Assembly: GCA_964017145.1 (NCBI GenBank)
Contig: OZ024844.1
Coordinates: 372,001 to 436,000, forward strand
Source of the DNA: Agrocybe praecox
Taxonomy: Eukaryota; Basidiomycota; Agaricomycetes; Agaricales; Agrocybaceae
Length of the DNA: 64,000 bases
Direction: 5' to 3'
Below are positions 23,774 to 35,892 of the stretch, piece by piece (positions within the stretch are counted from its first letter, which is position 1; every line of letters begins with the position of its first letter). The notes under the pieces were generated by a model. The model was not told the origin of the DNA, did not search any database, and saw only the letters and a list, made by a program, of their open reading frames with translations. The position numbers and the translations under genes are program-made.

Positions 23774-25256
23774 CTAATGAATAAAGTCTTTGTTGTGACC
23801 CCAACCATTATAATTAGCTATCCAATCTTCAGCACTTTTGTCTGTATGAAAGACAAAAGATGCTCGTTTTCCATCAAAATCCATGTTAAAATGACTGACA
23901 TAATTGGAAGGAAATGCGGCAAAGTCACCATTTCTTGCTGCCATCGCAAGGCCAATTTCATGAAAGGCAATATCTCCTCCAATGCAGTCTGAAGCAACTA
24001 ATACACCACATACCCGCCAATCCTTATAGTCGCGATGAAAGGTAGTAGAGCAGTTGAGATTTAATACAACACTGCTAAAAGGCTCCATTGGTGCAACTTC
24101 ATAGTCCGGAAGCAGATCAATGTATTTTGATAATTCTTTCATGATTTCGGGAAGAATAGCTTCCATCTGTAAAACAGCAGAAATCTAGAAAATGTAGAAA
24201 AAATTTGAATATAAGACTTACAGTATTTTTGGTCCAACCAAAAACATTCCTAAACATATCTTTGAAGAGAAGATACTCCTCCATATTGTCAATTCTCTCC
24301 TTCGAGTATCGAGGAATTAATTGAGACAAAGCTTGCTGACGTTGGGCCTTTTTCTTCTTGAGACAATAAGGAGATATATTCGGGGGAGATCCAGTGCCCT
24401 GTGAACAGTACGATAAGCTTAGAAAATAACATTAAGAATTTAGTACCTTTGTCGCAAATCTATTGTATAATGTAAAATGAATATTCGGATAGAGAAAGTC
24501 CCATGGTTCTTCTTTGGTGTTTGTGGGTTTGAAGTCGTTTGGCCATATAGCTGTAAGACGATCACAAAGATCACCTTTTATACTATCAGGCATAGAAGGG
24601 ACAACTATAATCAGAAAATTTCCGTTTTTATCATTAACGCGGAGCGTTTTACTAAGAATACCATGTAAGATAAAAGATAAAAGAGAGAGAAAACTCATGA
24701 TTCACCTTCCAAGAATGGAGGGATTAAATCTAATGTATCCTCCTTCTCGCTTTCTGCCTGTTTTTAATAAGTCTTGAAGCTAACCAAAATAAGGTAAGAA
24801 AATAAAAGATAACAACACGTTAACAAAGATACTTACTTTTGTTTTGAGATCTTCAAGGTCTTCTGCCCAAACACTATCTTCGACAAACTGTCTTTCCTTT
24901 TCGGTGAAGTCAAAAATTCCCTCAGGATTTTTCCTTGGTCCAGGAAATTTTCGATTTCGTTTCAAGCTTGGATCGAAATTTGTGTTAATAATAAATGTAT
25001 CCATGGATGGAGGTGACGATAGAGGACAGGATATGTCTGTGGATGGAAGTAAGAGCATATGCATGGATGGAAGGGAAGGTGTGTGTGCGGATGAAAGAGA
25101 GGACATATTCATGGATGGAAAAGAGGGTGTATCTGTTGATGGAAGAGAGGACATGTCTTCTGAGGTATTAAAAGAAAGAGGATCCTCATTTCCTGGGGGC
25201 GATGTAATAGATTGGGAATTGGGAATCACTTGAAAACGTCTAATGCTCTTATCCAT
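23774..25256 (-). CDS. Tet-like 2OG-Fe(II) oxygenase (422 aa)
   Basis: Exons on the minus strand are 24837-25256, 24706-24779, 24447-24651, 24222-24398 and 23774-24166, in frame. The last exon carries the double-stranded beta-helix core: the HxD motif in TTFHRDYKDW, the glycine strand GGDIAFHE, the distal His in NYVSHFN, and the 2OG-binding Arg in GKRASFVFHTD. This matches the fungal Tet/JBP-like family, whose studied relatives oxidise 5-methylcytosine in DNA. Iyer and colleagues described expansion of these genes in basidiomycetes in association with KDZ-type transposons. The first exon has a Ser/Pro repeat (about seven SLPS/SFPS-like units). All metal and 2OG ligands I expect are present, so it looks catalytically competent. 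Substrate and activity are inferred from the family. Confidence 0.8.
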
Positions 25257-25388
25257 CGATGAAAAGCAAGATTGCCAAACTTTTTCATTCCGAACACTGA
25301 TTAGAAATGATCTATATATCGAAGCTGAGTTCGGAAAGAGTATATATAGATGAATAAAAACATACCGAGAACGAAGAGCTCCAAAGTA

Positions 25389-27161
25389 TCAAGCACTAAT
25401 CAAGACATTCATACAATCAACGAATTCCATTATTCCATGATAAACAAGCAGTGAATGATCCAAAAGTGATGGTAGAGACAATGGCCATTTATTACGCATC
25501 TCATTAACGGCAGGTATAAGGTTTTTGATTACCAGCTTTCCAAGGGAAAGTTCTAAAATGGTTATATCATTAAAAAATGCGCATACAAAAATAGAACATA
25601 AGATAACTTACTTGGATTCGGATTCGCAATTATCTGGCAAATAGCCTCACATGTAACGCCGGTTAACTTGGATAAGAATGTCTTTTTTTTTGCCGCAGCC
25701 ACGAGTAATAAAAGATATACAGAACCTAGATGACTTAATACGATGGATTATTGGATACGAATTGTTGAGAAACGTACCAGCCTCTGCTAACTTGGCAAAA
25801 TTGGATCCACCTCTTTTCCATCGATCAAAAGAGCTAATATTTGCTTTGCGTGGCAAATAATGAAGTAAAATGTCCTTTCTGGTCAGGCCAGGTTTGGAAA
25901 CTTCCAAGCTTTTCGAATTGAATTAGCATAATTTAAAGTGAAAGATTGAAAAATGAAATGCACCACTTGAGTTTGGCGACAAAGTGAATACAGTTCAGCA
26001 TACTAAGAAAGCTGAAACCAACTTCGACTTTTTCATGAAGAGCACAGCACTCTGCAACAGACGATAATGTTTGGCCATAAGTAGAAGAATTAACCCTTGC
26101 GTTTGCCTTCCAGATATTTCCTGTCATCACATGATCTATGGCAGAAGAGAGATCTCCCATGACCTGTTCAATGACATTTTCGGAAAGAATCTCAACTAGG
26201 CAGGTATGGATGCTGGAAGGGAGATTTTCTGAGGCAAAACCTGGATCTATTTCCTCCCAAAGTCTTGGACGCTTTACTAAATATAACAAGTAAGGATCAG
26301 TCTATGTTAAATCTCGATGGATGAATCAAAGTAAATTTACCATTTGAATCATCCGTTGTATCCCCCAAATCACGCTTTAAAGAAAGCATTTTCATAGCAA
26401 CACCTCCTCGTGCATCACCTAACCTGGCAGTTGGTCGAGAGTCTGCATTGAAGATGATTAGCATCAGGTATCGCATATAAGCTTGGATTACTCCCTACCA
26501 TTACTGTTTTTATCCTTGGATACGATGGTATACCTGAGGCGGCGGTTTCTACCAGAGACAGAATCATCGCCAGAATTATCTTCGGAACCACTCTCTGTAG
26601 CATACAATGCATCAGGACCACTGTAGCGTTGAAAAAAAATTGTAACGTACCTTCATCGTCGCTAGCCATAGCGTGTTTTTTCATATGCATAACCTTCGCT
26701 TCACCTCCTTTGACTTGCTCTTCATAAAGCGTCGCAGGCTTGACACGACGGTCACCACTAGCAACAGTGTCATCTCCAAAATTATCTTTGGAACCACTCT
26801 CTGCAGCATACAAAGAATCAGGACCACTGTAGCGTTGAAAAGACAATTGCCACGTACCTTCATCGTCGCTCACCGTAGCGTGTTTTTTCGAATGCATAAC
26901 CTTGGCTTCACCTCCTTCGACTTGTTCTTCGTAGAGCGTTGCGGACCTGAGGCGGCGGGAGCCTCCAGATATGGCGTCGTTGGCAGAGTCAAGTTCAGGA
27001 TAACTAACGTCATGAAGATGTCCAGGCAGATGTTCCAGGAGGACGGATTGTACATCTTCTATGTGTATTGATTGGTTGTCGCTATGAAGATCGTTGTGAT
27101 ACCAGTCCGTTGCAGCGAGTAATAGCTGTATGTTGTCCTCAGAGAGCCAAACGAAGGGCAT
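25389..27161 (-). CDS. Uncharacterised multi-exon protein of the Tet-like cassette
   Basis: Starts MPFVWLSEDNIQLLLAATDW at 27161 and ends at a TGA at 25389. Several exons are clear (for example those containing RPRLWEEIDPGFASENLP and KPGLTRKDILLHYLPRK), but I did not fix every splice site. The N-terminal part has two tandem units of about 65 residues, each with ATLYEEQV, GGEAKVMH and KKHA. The C-terminal part has helical, hydrophobic stretches and no domain I recognise. It precedes the Tet-like gene by about 130 bp on the same strand. It might be a regulator or transposon-borne partner, but nothing in the sequence shows that. Exon model approximate. Confidence 0.5.
26530..26960. repeat. Tandem coding repeat, period about 200 bp
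   Basis: Two and a bit copies of a unit encoding ATLYEEQV…GGEAKVMH…KKHA…SDDEG, then YSGPDSLYA. The copies differ by one base in a T run (a 31- versus 30-nt segment that starts with GTACGT and ends with AG). The downstream phrase is therefore in frame in one copy and out of frame in the other unless spliced. Confidence 0.65.
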
Positions 27162-27289
27162 TATAAAAAAGATGGGAGGTGAATATGTGCGAGGGAGAAT
27201 AATGGTTTGAATGTTTTTTGCAGAATACCGTGGGAATTTCCGTCACATTTGATGGACCCATACATATTTTGATGTTCTGCGCTATGATT

Positions 27290-28130
27290 GTTAATCAGCC
27301 TGTACTGTCAAATATATGTATCAACCATGGGTAGTTGCCAGTTTTAAGTGATGCATCCACAGCGGTAACTACCCAACTCCCTAATTGTATGTATCAAGCC
27401 ATCCGACTGGCCGTCTGTGACTATATGTGACTATAGTCATGTGTCTGTTATTGATGGCATCAAAACTGATGCACATGACTTTTTGCTTGCCTCTATTTAC
27501 ATATTTGGGCTCCACTCATATTTTTATATGGCCTCAAATACAAACAAATAATAAATAATGATGTCAGCAGGCAGGGGCAGGCATGATACAAAACAAACAA
27601 GCCTTTTGTGTGATGTTATATTCAAACAACCCAATAAGGCAAGAGGACTTTGGACTTTGAGATTTTGAGATAAAGTCCCCTTGGTGCATGATAGATGGGG
27701 CCAATATATGACCAAATAAGATCAAATCTATTTTTAGATTTGATATATTTATAAACTTGGTCTATTTTTAGAATACTTTACAAATTTGCCAAATAAGATT
27801 GTTTTATTTTTAGAATAGAGTCTAAATTTAGAACATAAATCTATTTTTAAAATATCTGACAAATGTGATGGATCAAACAGGTCTATTTTTAGAATACTGT
27901 AATAAAAATAGGTTTGGTGGCTGTGCATCACATGACATATCACATGACATATAGATCACATGCATATCACATGCTTTTCACATGACTTCACCTCCATAGT
28001 CACTGTCAGTCACTCTGATACATGATATTGGGGAGTTGGGTAACTACCGCTGTGGATGCATCACCTAAAACTGGCAACTACCCAAGATGTATGCATATAT
28101 CTGACAGTATTAGGTGTGTTAATCATGCCG
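27290..28130. mobile_element. Miniature inverted-repeat element, copy A
   Basis: The inner termini 27329-27381 and 28031-28083 are 53-bp inverted repeats with few mismatches. Weaker pairing extends outwards to about 27290 and 28130 (TACTGTCAAATATATGTAT on the left). There is no transposase gene. The interior shares long near-identical stretches, in reverse orientation, with the elements at 48479-49249 and 56400-57205. Exact ends and target duplication are not certain. Confidence 0.7.
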
Positions 28131-28243
28131 GCATGACTCAGGAACAAATTCCCGTCTTACTCATAACAAATAGTCTAATAGTAATATAGATATTTCTAAC
28201 TAGAAACGAAGTAAATTGGTTTGACTATCTGATCCCTTCCTAC

Positions 28244-28736
28244 TCAAATTCTATGCTCTCTGCGACTTACTCCAACTAATGAACCTGCTAGAAGCGAGCC
28301 AACAATAACCATAAGCGCGTTCCTCCTCCAGGACTGACCGGGAGGTGAGAGGGTATTCAAAATCGCATTAGAGTTGGAAATCGAAGCAGGTCCGACGCCA
28401 AACGCAAACCAATTGTCGCTCGCCAAAAGCTAGTGCAGCAGGGTTGGTAAACTTCTTGTGTCCAAGATCTTCCTTGTTTTGAGGTGGAGGTGTAGATGGC
28501 TAAGGTTCAATACCAGCCAGCTTAGAAACAACAGTGGGTGAAGGGGAAGTGAAGCACGAATGGGCCAATGATGACGTGATGCCAGTAACAGGTAACGAAG
28601 GCGAAGTTTTGGGGATATATTCTGGTTGGGTCAAACAAGCGCGTGTGGACGCGGGTACCATGGAGCTAGTCGGACCACTGGCGACGGTGGTGGTAATGAT
28701 CGGTGGAATATCATTTGATAACCCGACTGCCAACAT
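28244..28736 (-). CDS. Possible small membrane protein, two-exon candidate
   Basis: Two minus-strand frames could join by a GTATTG donor near 28510 and a CTAG acceptor near 28430. The first is Ser/Thr/Pro-rich (MVPASTRACLTQPEYIP). The second has a likely membrane helix (NALMVIVGSLLAGSLVGV) and a short basic end. This layout resembles fungal single-pass surface proteins. An opposite-strand frame is also open over much of it, and I find no clear upstream signal peptide. Treat as a candidate only. Confidence 0.25.
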
Positions 28737-29149
28737 ACAACCCCTGACTGATAACGAGCTCCGCAGTAAGAGATCATTGCTCTTTGATTTGGATCAATTG
28801 CTGAATGGAAAAGAAAGATTATTCAGTAAAATAAGTAAAATAAGCAATAATGTAGCAAAGAAAGATCAAAGAAAGGGTCTAATTGTATATGTTAGAAAAC
28901 AAGCCGACTTTACGCGAAGTAAAGCGCGAAAAGGATGGGCCAACAGCTGTGGACCATCCACCAAGAAAGAACATGACAAAAGTGAGAAGACATACCTTTG
29001 AGGCCCTCGTTTTCTTGTCTATTTCGCTCATCCTAACACTACTGCCCGTATTTCCTCTCTTGACAAACTTCATCGTGACGTCCTCTTGCCACTGACTTGC
29101 CATGCAGACCAAGCTTGACTGTTCCCAAGCTCGTCCTCTCCCAGCGTCT

Positions 29150-29640
29150 GCAAGAGCGAATACGGCCTGAAATTTGGAAGCGGTATGGTGTGGGTGGGCA
29201 GCCGCGTAGGCGAATGTAGCTGGGTGCGCGTATACGTCCGGTATTGGTACCTTGGCAGTGCTTCTGCATTTGGATTCCCGCTTGACTGATTCAGGGTGGG
29301 GTATGCACTCGCTGCTGATGACCCAGTCGTTTCGGAGAAAGAGCAACCGAGGCGCATGGATGTTGGTGCTCACTAGTATAGGATGTCCTTGGAGGCGGAT
29401 ATGGCCTGAACTTGGGGGTGGTACGGTGTGGTTGGGCAGCCGCGTAGGCGAATGCAGCTGGGTGCGCGTATACGTCCGGTATTGGCACCTTGTCAGTGCT
29501 TCTGCATTTGGATTCCCGCTTGACTGATTCAGGGTGGGGTATGCACTCGCTGCTGATGACCCAGTCGTTTCGGAGAAAGAGCAAACGAGGCGCGTGGATG
29601 TTGGAGTTCACTAGTAGAGGATGTCCTTGGAGGCAGTGAT
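29150..29640. repeat. Tandem duplication, unit 239 bp
   Basis: Two nearly complete copies plus a short start of a third. For example GGGCAGCCGCGTAGGCG occurs at 29195 and 29434. Differences are few and substitutions do not break the frame on the minus strand (SETTGSSAASAYPTLNQSS in both), so it may be a duplicated exon or an intergenic repeat. I could not place it in a gene. Confidence 0.75.
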
Positions 29641-29879
29641 GAGCTCTGTGTTGGATTGATGGGCGTGGTGTTGTACCTGTCTCCGTTGCAATTCAGCATC
29701 GAAAGTGTGGTAATCAAAGCGAAAATGTGGCGATATGAACGCATATTCAGGACGTGGATGACAGGTGAATGTCATGATTGATATACTAGAGAATGAGACC
29801 GTAAGCAACATGGAAAGAGGGAAGGTAAAAAGGATACTCACAATCGATATTGAAAAGATCCCAAGACAGATTATACATG

Positions 29880-30235
29880 AATCGTGCGACGAGCAAAGAA
29901 CCTCCAGTCGACGCACAATTCGCCAGCATACAAGCAGACAAAAGAATTTGAGAGGAGGTAACAGAGAGTTGGATAGCATGGAGAAGATAGCATAGAGAAG
30001 CGCAACTAGCAAACCACTATCAGTCGTTCCAGTAAGTAAGTAAGTAAGAAAGAGTAGAGTCCGAATTTGGAATGCATATTCGCTATGTCACACCATGTTA
30101 CTGTGATTAAACCTCGACATCAACATTCTATTATTATCTTTTACTTATCTCAAAACTTATCTTTCAAAGGTTCAACGCGTATGTTGTGTCAGAGCTGTCG
30201 TGAGGTTCTCTACACAACTCTGACACACCGATAAG
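29880..30235 (+). mobile_element. LTR-retroelement relic (possibly copia-like)
   Basis: Shares GAACCTCCAGTCGAC and an inverted repeat (GTGTCAGAGC…CTCTGACAC at about 30186-30230) with 37230-37540, in the same order. The phrase following the LTR-like part resembles the Met-tRNA primer site TGGTATCAGAGC used by copia elements, but is changed here. No coding sequence remains nearby. The assignment to copia is inference. Confidence 0.4.
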
Positions 30236-31935
30236 TTACTAGGAGTACTTGAGTCTTGCAAGCACTACTCAAGCAGTTGAAGAGCCGCCAGCCTGAAGTT
30301 GCTTTTATCATGTTCATTGTTTCTCTCCCTGTCAGCTCTTTTTTTAAATCTGTATTCAACACATTTCTAATCAGCTCCCATAGTATCCTTGTCCCCTCGG
30401 AGTCGCCCATCATCCTTCAGTTCTGTATTAGCAAATATTCTCCTCCTCATATCAACCTCATATACCTTTCGAGTCAACTGGCCTTAAGTTCAACTTACGC
30501 GAAGCTGGGCATAGAAAAGAAGATTGCATGTGTCAATTGTGTCAGAAGCTATGTCAAACATTTGGGTCTCTAGTACCGAATGGCCCCATCTACCTGGAAT
30601 CAGGAACAAGGAACATTCATCGCTCTGGAAATACATTGCTGATGAATCATGTGGAAAGAAGGAATCCACTGACAAGCTTTACTACGAATTAGAATGACAC
30701 TACCAGAAGGCACGCCATCCTTGCGCCATCCTCTAGTCATCCTGCTCTCGTTGTCCTTAGTGTTGTCATCCTCTCATCTTTTTTGTTGTCGTCCGCCTCT
30801 CGTCTTCCTCTTGTCCTCCTTGGCATCTTCTCGCTAGCTTGAAGCAGGCAACAACGGTGCCATTGAATAGACCGTTCAACTTACGCTGAGCTATACACAA
30901 AAAAGAAAATTGAAGGGGTCGTCAATGTGTTGGTTTTGGCGCTGTGGCTATGCCAGGTACTCGACACGAGCATGAATTCTCACTCACCTGTGCCAGCGTC
31001 GTTGTTCCAGAACACATTTAAGTTCCCCAACGGTGTGCCTCACCCCTGGGTAGGCTACTGTTATCTTAAACAGATGTGTGAGAGTGGCGGCGGTTGAGAT
31101 CTAACAAGGTAAGTGTTAAGTTTTTGAAGCAAGGAGAGATTAATACTTACCAAATTCACATTCTCGTTGCCTTTATAGCAAATTTGAAACCTCCACGACG
31201 TCTCCATCATTGTATTCCGTACCTGTACCCACGTCCACTAAAATGAAATGTAGATCAAGTCATATTCTCCTTTCGAACCTAGCAGGGCCCAATTCAGACG
31301 GGAGACCGAAGTATACAAGAAGGGATTCCGTCTCCAATGCCAAGTCATTACAAGCGCCCTTCCAGTCCATCGCGTACGTTTTCCCGTTGGTGGTGTGATT
31401 TCTTCCTGCAGCATTTACTTACTATGTTTTAGGAATGCCAATACCAGCCGTAGGCAAGTATTGAAGATTTACTCTAATCCTTCGTATCTCGCTGCACGCT
31501 CCTAGGAAACGCCTGCGCCCTTGAAAATGAACTTGAAGGCACCAGATCAAGCCCTTGAAGCTAACCACCTCATAGATTGAGGAATCTCAACCTTTCAGAT
31601 TCTATCCTCAGCAATTTGGTTCTTGTCATCGGCAGGCTGTAGCCTAAACCTACGTTCTTCGACACTGTCAATAATTATGAAATACATTACAAACGTATAC
31701 ACATATCTGTGGCGCTGGCCGTCCACACGAATTGTCGTATTCAAGAACTGGTGTGGCCCAAAGAGGCAATTTATCCATGTCGGGAGACATAAATCTGGGT
31801 GATCGGCCAAAAATTGCAGTTAAACGTGCTCTCGCGCTCGGTTTAAGGCGAAAGGTCTGGGATCGGAAGACCATAAAGCAACAGTTAGTCGTTTATGTCT
31901 CTCATCTAATATATAGGTCTCTGATAAGCTATTAG
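30236..31935 (+). other. Stretch with unresolved exons
   Basis: Mostly without recognised genes. On the plus strand, exon-like pieces with splice signals occur at about 31012-31050 (KFPNGVPHPW) and 31179-31375. They may be the 5' part of the gene at 31936-33012, but I could not connect the frames. No mobile element is evident. Confidence 0.35.
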
Positions 31936-33012
31936 ATTGACCATGGAGCATTTGCAGCCTATGATTTTCTCAAGCAAACGGAAAGTGATAAAGGATGGTA
32001 CGTTGGGCTATTTTTAGGCTGTGATGGTCGGCGTCTATTCTTAACTTCGTATTTATAGGGATACCGCAAAATTTGAAATCATTCCTTTGAGGCTCCTGGG
32101 TGGGAACCTTAACTCGACCTTAACAATGAACATCTCTCCGTTCATTGGAGTTGGTATAACCCTCCGATTCGGGGACGAGCCTCTTATCGAAGCGCGTCTC
32201 TCACAAAGCGCCCCCGACATCACTTTCTCAGCAAACATGACGGAGAATGTAAACCGTAACTGTGAGCCCATTACCGACAACGACTTTAAATCATTCCCCA
32301 TATCCTTTCAACTCGCAGGGGAAATGACATTTGGAACGCAAGTCGGTCTAGTGGGAGACTTGACCGATCTTTTTTCTCCCTGGGATGAAGAGTTTCCTCA
32401 TGGAAACTTTTCACTATTCAACCACACTGGAGGGAGTGGAAATGGTTCGAGCTCATGCTTTGTGGTTGTGGATGATAGCGTTACAAGCACAAACGCAACA
32501 TCCCCTGCCATCCTGACTGCAGCGCCGACTGGAACTCTCATGGCCGCAGCATCCGCGACGCCGTCGTTCGATGTATCCAAGATCCAATCCTATTTTTCTG
32601 CCAATGGCCAGCTTCCCACAAATGTTGATTACTCACAGCTCGTTCAAGCTACGACCGTCCCCGACGATATCAAGCAAGCGATTCAAGGGGCGGCTGCGCA
32701 TCGAAGGTGGGCAATAAGCGAGCGGAGTTTAAGTCGGAAGCAAAGATGTATATGAGAAAAACAGCAGACAGAAAATAGACGATACCCCCATCAAGCAGGA
32801 TCTTTGACGAGAAAGATAAAGACAAAATTTGCTTCTGTGAGGCGCCGGTGCCGAAGAGTGCAAAACGGAGATTCAACGTTTTAATCCAGGCGCTTGAGGA
32901 AAAAATTATCGCTGAGTATCAAGTTCCCACTGGCACTGATACGGTCACTTGTCTCTTGATCTTATACAATGCCCTCCCGGAATCCACTTCTAGACCGTTG
33001 AGCGCTCCATAA
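31936..33012 (+). CDS. Putative secreted glycoprotein, 3' part of gene
   Basis: Three exons join in frame: 31936-31997, 32059-32706 and 32799-33012, ending at TAA. The visible protein starts DHGAFAAYDFLKQTESDKGW. It has about eight N-glycosylation sequons in 130 residues (NST, NIS, NMT, NFS, NHT, NGS, NAT), alternating hydrophobic strands and a Thr/Ala-rich linker. The last exon is Lys/Cys-rich (DEKDKDKICFCEAP). The density of sequons argues for passage through the secretory pathway. The 5' exons and any signal peptide were not found. It ends 47 bp before the HEM14 start. I do not recognise the family with confidence. Confidence 0.5.
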
Positions 33013-33059
33013 CTTTTTAGCTCCGAAGGAAAGCGCCAGGTCTCTTGCTGAGGACGGGC

Positions 33060-34693
33060 ATGCATATGCCGCCGTCACACATTGCGGTTCTGGGCGGAGG
33101 CCTAACAGGGTTGTCGTCTGCGTACCATCTATCTCGGAGATTTCCCAAGGCAAAGATCACATTGTTGGAGAAGAAAGGTCGACTAGGTGGATGGGTACGC
33201 TCCGAACGTGTGGAATTACCTCACTCAGTGGTTTTGGAAGCAGGGCCACGTTCTCTTCGGCCAAATAGTAAATCGGTGTTGGAACTGGTGCGCCAGCAGC
33301 AGATACGTTGACCATTTAGCTAATGGAGTTTCTTAGATTCATTTGCTTAAAATAGAAGACAAAGTAATCACTGTACCAAAGACAGCAGCCCCTGCGAGAG
33401 CTCGTTTTCTGTACATCCCACAAACCGACACAATTCATGCTTCCGGTCTCCAGCGCATTCCTTCTTCGATTCTGTCATTGTTGTGGTCTCCGTTACGGTA
33501 TGTCCTCGTACCCGCAGTACTAAGAGAGCCATTCAGGAGGTCCAACAAACCGGTCGGAGCCACCGACGAAAGTGTGGACTCCTTATTTTCACGTCGGTTC
33601 GGAGAAATGTTCGCGCGTATATTTGGCAGTGCCTTTGGTACATGGTATCTATGCCACAGACTCTAGAAGGCTTAGCGTAAAGGCTGCATTTCCCAGCGTA
33701 TGGGAAGCCAAAGCAAGGGGTGGTGGAAGTATTGTTCGTGGATTCCTGTTATCCGGGAAGAAGACCGCAGAAGAAAACCATGACCTTGGAAATATCCTAG
33801 ATATGATGCGCGGTGTCTCTGTTTACTCGTTCAAGGATGGAATGGAGACATTGACGAAGGCTATGGAAAATGCTTTGCTCGCTTCTGAGAACATCCAGAT
33901 CCTCACCAACGTGAGTGTATCTGGATTGGAATGTTCAGAAGATCAATCTATCGAAGTAAGTCAGACTGCTGTTTCCCTCCTTTTCTTTCTGACATCAAGA
34001 ATATAGGTGTCTCTTTCCGAAAAGGATTCCTTAAGAGCGAGCCACGTCGTTTCTGGGCTCCCTCTTTCCGTTCTGCATAACCTCATTTCTCACCCCACTG
34101 GTCTTCCTCATTTGACCGAAAACCCACTATCAACGGTACGCGTTGTCAACTTTGTGTTTGCAGCTCCACCAAAGGATATACACCCTGAGGGCTTTGGCTA
34201 TCTGATACCCCGCCCCCCTGGAGGATATCCCAGTACACCCAATTCATTGTCTACAGGTATCTTGGGAACGGTCTTCGACTCCTGCTCGCTTCATGCACAA
34301 GATTTGCCAGCCACGAAAGATTACTATACTAACACATTACACACAAAATTAACCATAATGACTGGTGGTCCATACCTCAAATCTCCTCTCCCACCTCATC
34401 TCAACTCCTCCGAGACCAAAGAGATACCGCCCTTCGTTCGGTCTCTCCTGGACCAACTGAAAGTTCAGTTGGGGAGAAACCTTCCGGATCCAGTGTATTG
34501 GCGTATATGGAACAACGAAGCTTGTATCCCTACATTGCTTCCTGGACATCTGGAGCGAATGGAAGAGCTCAAGGTTTCCCTAGGTTTGTCACAGACATCT
34601 GAAGCCCATCTTCTGGGATGGGGCTCCCGACTGGCCGTTGTTGGCGCAGGCGTCGGAGGAGTCAGTGTCGGCGACTGTATAGAGGCTGGGTGA
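33060..34693 (+). CDS. HEM14: Protoporphyrinogen oxidase, with an apparent one-base frameshift
   Basis: Catalyses oxidation of protoporphyrinogen IX to protoporphyrin IX, the penultimate heme step, at the mitochondrial inner membrane, using FAD. Exons are 33060-33287, 33337-33955 and 34007-34693. The start gives MHMPPSHIAVLGGGLTGLS, whose GGGLTGL is the FAD-binding Rossmann motif, followed by EKKGRLGGW and LEAGPRSLR, hallmarks of the family. HGIYATDSRRLSV and the C-terminal GAGVGGVSVGDCIEAG are also typical. The length is about 510 residues, as expected. One extra T in a T run near 33633 breaks the frame inside exon 2; everything before and after is well conserved. Because heme synthesis is essential, an assembly error or a second intact copy is likely. 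Single-copy host gene. Confidence 0.85.
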
Positions 34694-35892
34694 CGTGTTG
34701 GAAGGGATTGGTAATGCCCAAATATCTGCAGGCAAGAGCTGATCAGTTATAGATTATAGAACGAACTCGAGATCGAAACAGCAAGACAGTTATATCATTA
34801 TTTTGATCAATATCATTATTATTATTTTCCGATCCTGATACCATGAAAATTACTGGGAATTTCTCGACACACCCAATTGAATCCTAGGTCTTGCTACCCT
34901 CTCGTCTCTCCATACGTGCTCAAGCCTGATTATGATGACCCCCCAGAAAGTTCTGAAAAGGTGAACCGGACGACTAACCTGGTACCTTGCATGATGAGAT
35001 CTTGTCTGCAAAAGTTTTATTCAATTTCCTTAAGATGTTTACCCTAATCAATATTCAAAGATTACGCTTCACTCACCCTTCTGCTCCAGAATACCGTGGG
35101 AAATAACATCACATGCGATGTACTGACTCGGCCCGACGTTTATAGTTGACCATGCAGCAGGCGGTCTGGCATCCCTTTCTTGATGTCCATGCTACATACC
35201 GGTTCACCAACATGAACCGTGGTGTTCTGTTCTCTCGGAAATGCACTGAGCAGTTCCGTACTGCTGTATCTCATTCGTTCGGTGTTATTTATTTTATACG
35301 GCGGTCTATCGTGCACGCACGAATTCAAAATTTTTATATGCAGTCTTATTTCTTAGATCCATTACCTGTCACTTCATGTAAGTCGAATTGAAATGTCCCT
35401 AAACACATCTCTTCCCCTTTCCTCAAATGTCTGCAGGCAACGAGACCAAGATCTCCGGAAGCTCAGGGACAGGTGATTTCAAAACAATTTGCATACGTAG
35501 CTTAAATTAATGATGATGATGTATCAGATACTGATAACCACTTTCCTCATTCACAGCACTAATTTTCGTATACAAGTGTTATAAAAATAGATATGTCGAC
35601 CTTTCTTTACTATGTAGGTAAGCCGCTGGCTTATTTATTAATACATCCTTCCCAGATCACAACTTCACAAGTATTCCACCTGAATATTGACGTGAAGTTC
35701 TATTTCCACCAGAAGCAATTGTCAGAGAAAGAGGAACCATCCAAAGTAAATTTTCTACAAAATGTATGTATTTGGTATAACGTGTACGGTAATGCTTCAT
35801 GATCGGGTTAATCTACAAAAGTTTACATATCGCTGAACACACCCAAAGTGACAGGGAATATTCCACCAACATATATCCTACAAGCTACAAGC
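34694..35892. other. Intergenic stretch downstream of HEM14
   Basis: About 1.2 kb with no supportable gene. Short open frames near 35140-35400 and 35593-35802 have no recognisable content. A run of ATTATT/GATGATGAT words is the only local pattern. Confidence 0.4.

Noticed and set aside
28534..29001. 155-codon plus-strand open frame beginning MGEGEVKHEWANDD
   Set aside because: Composition is mixed with no domain, and an opposite-strand candidate with a membrane helix overlaps it. The 3' half is Lys-rich, as random AT-rich sequence would be.
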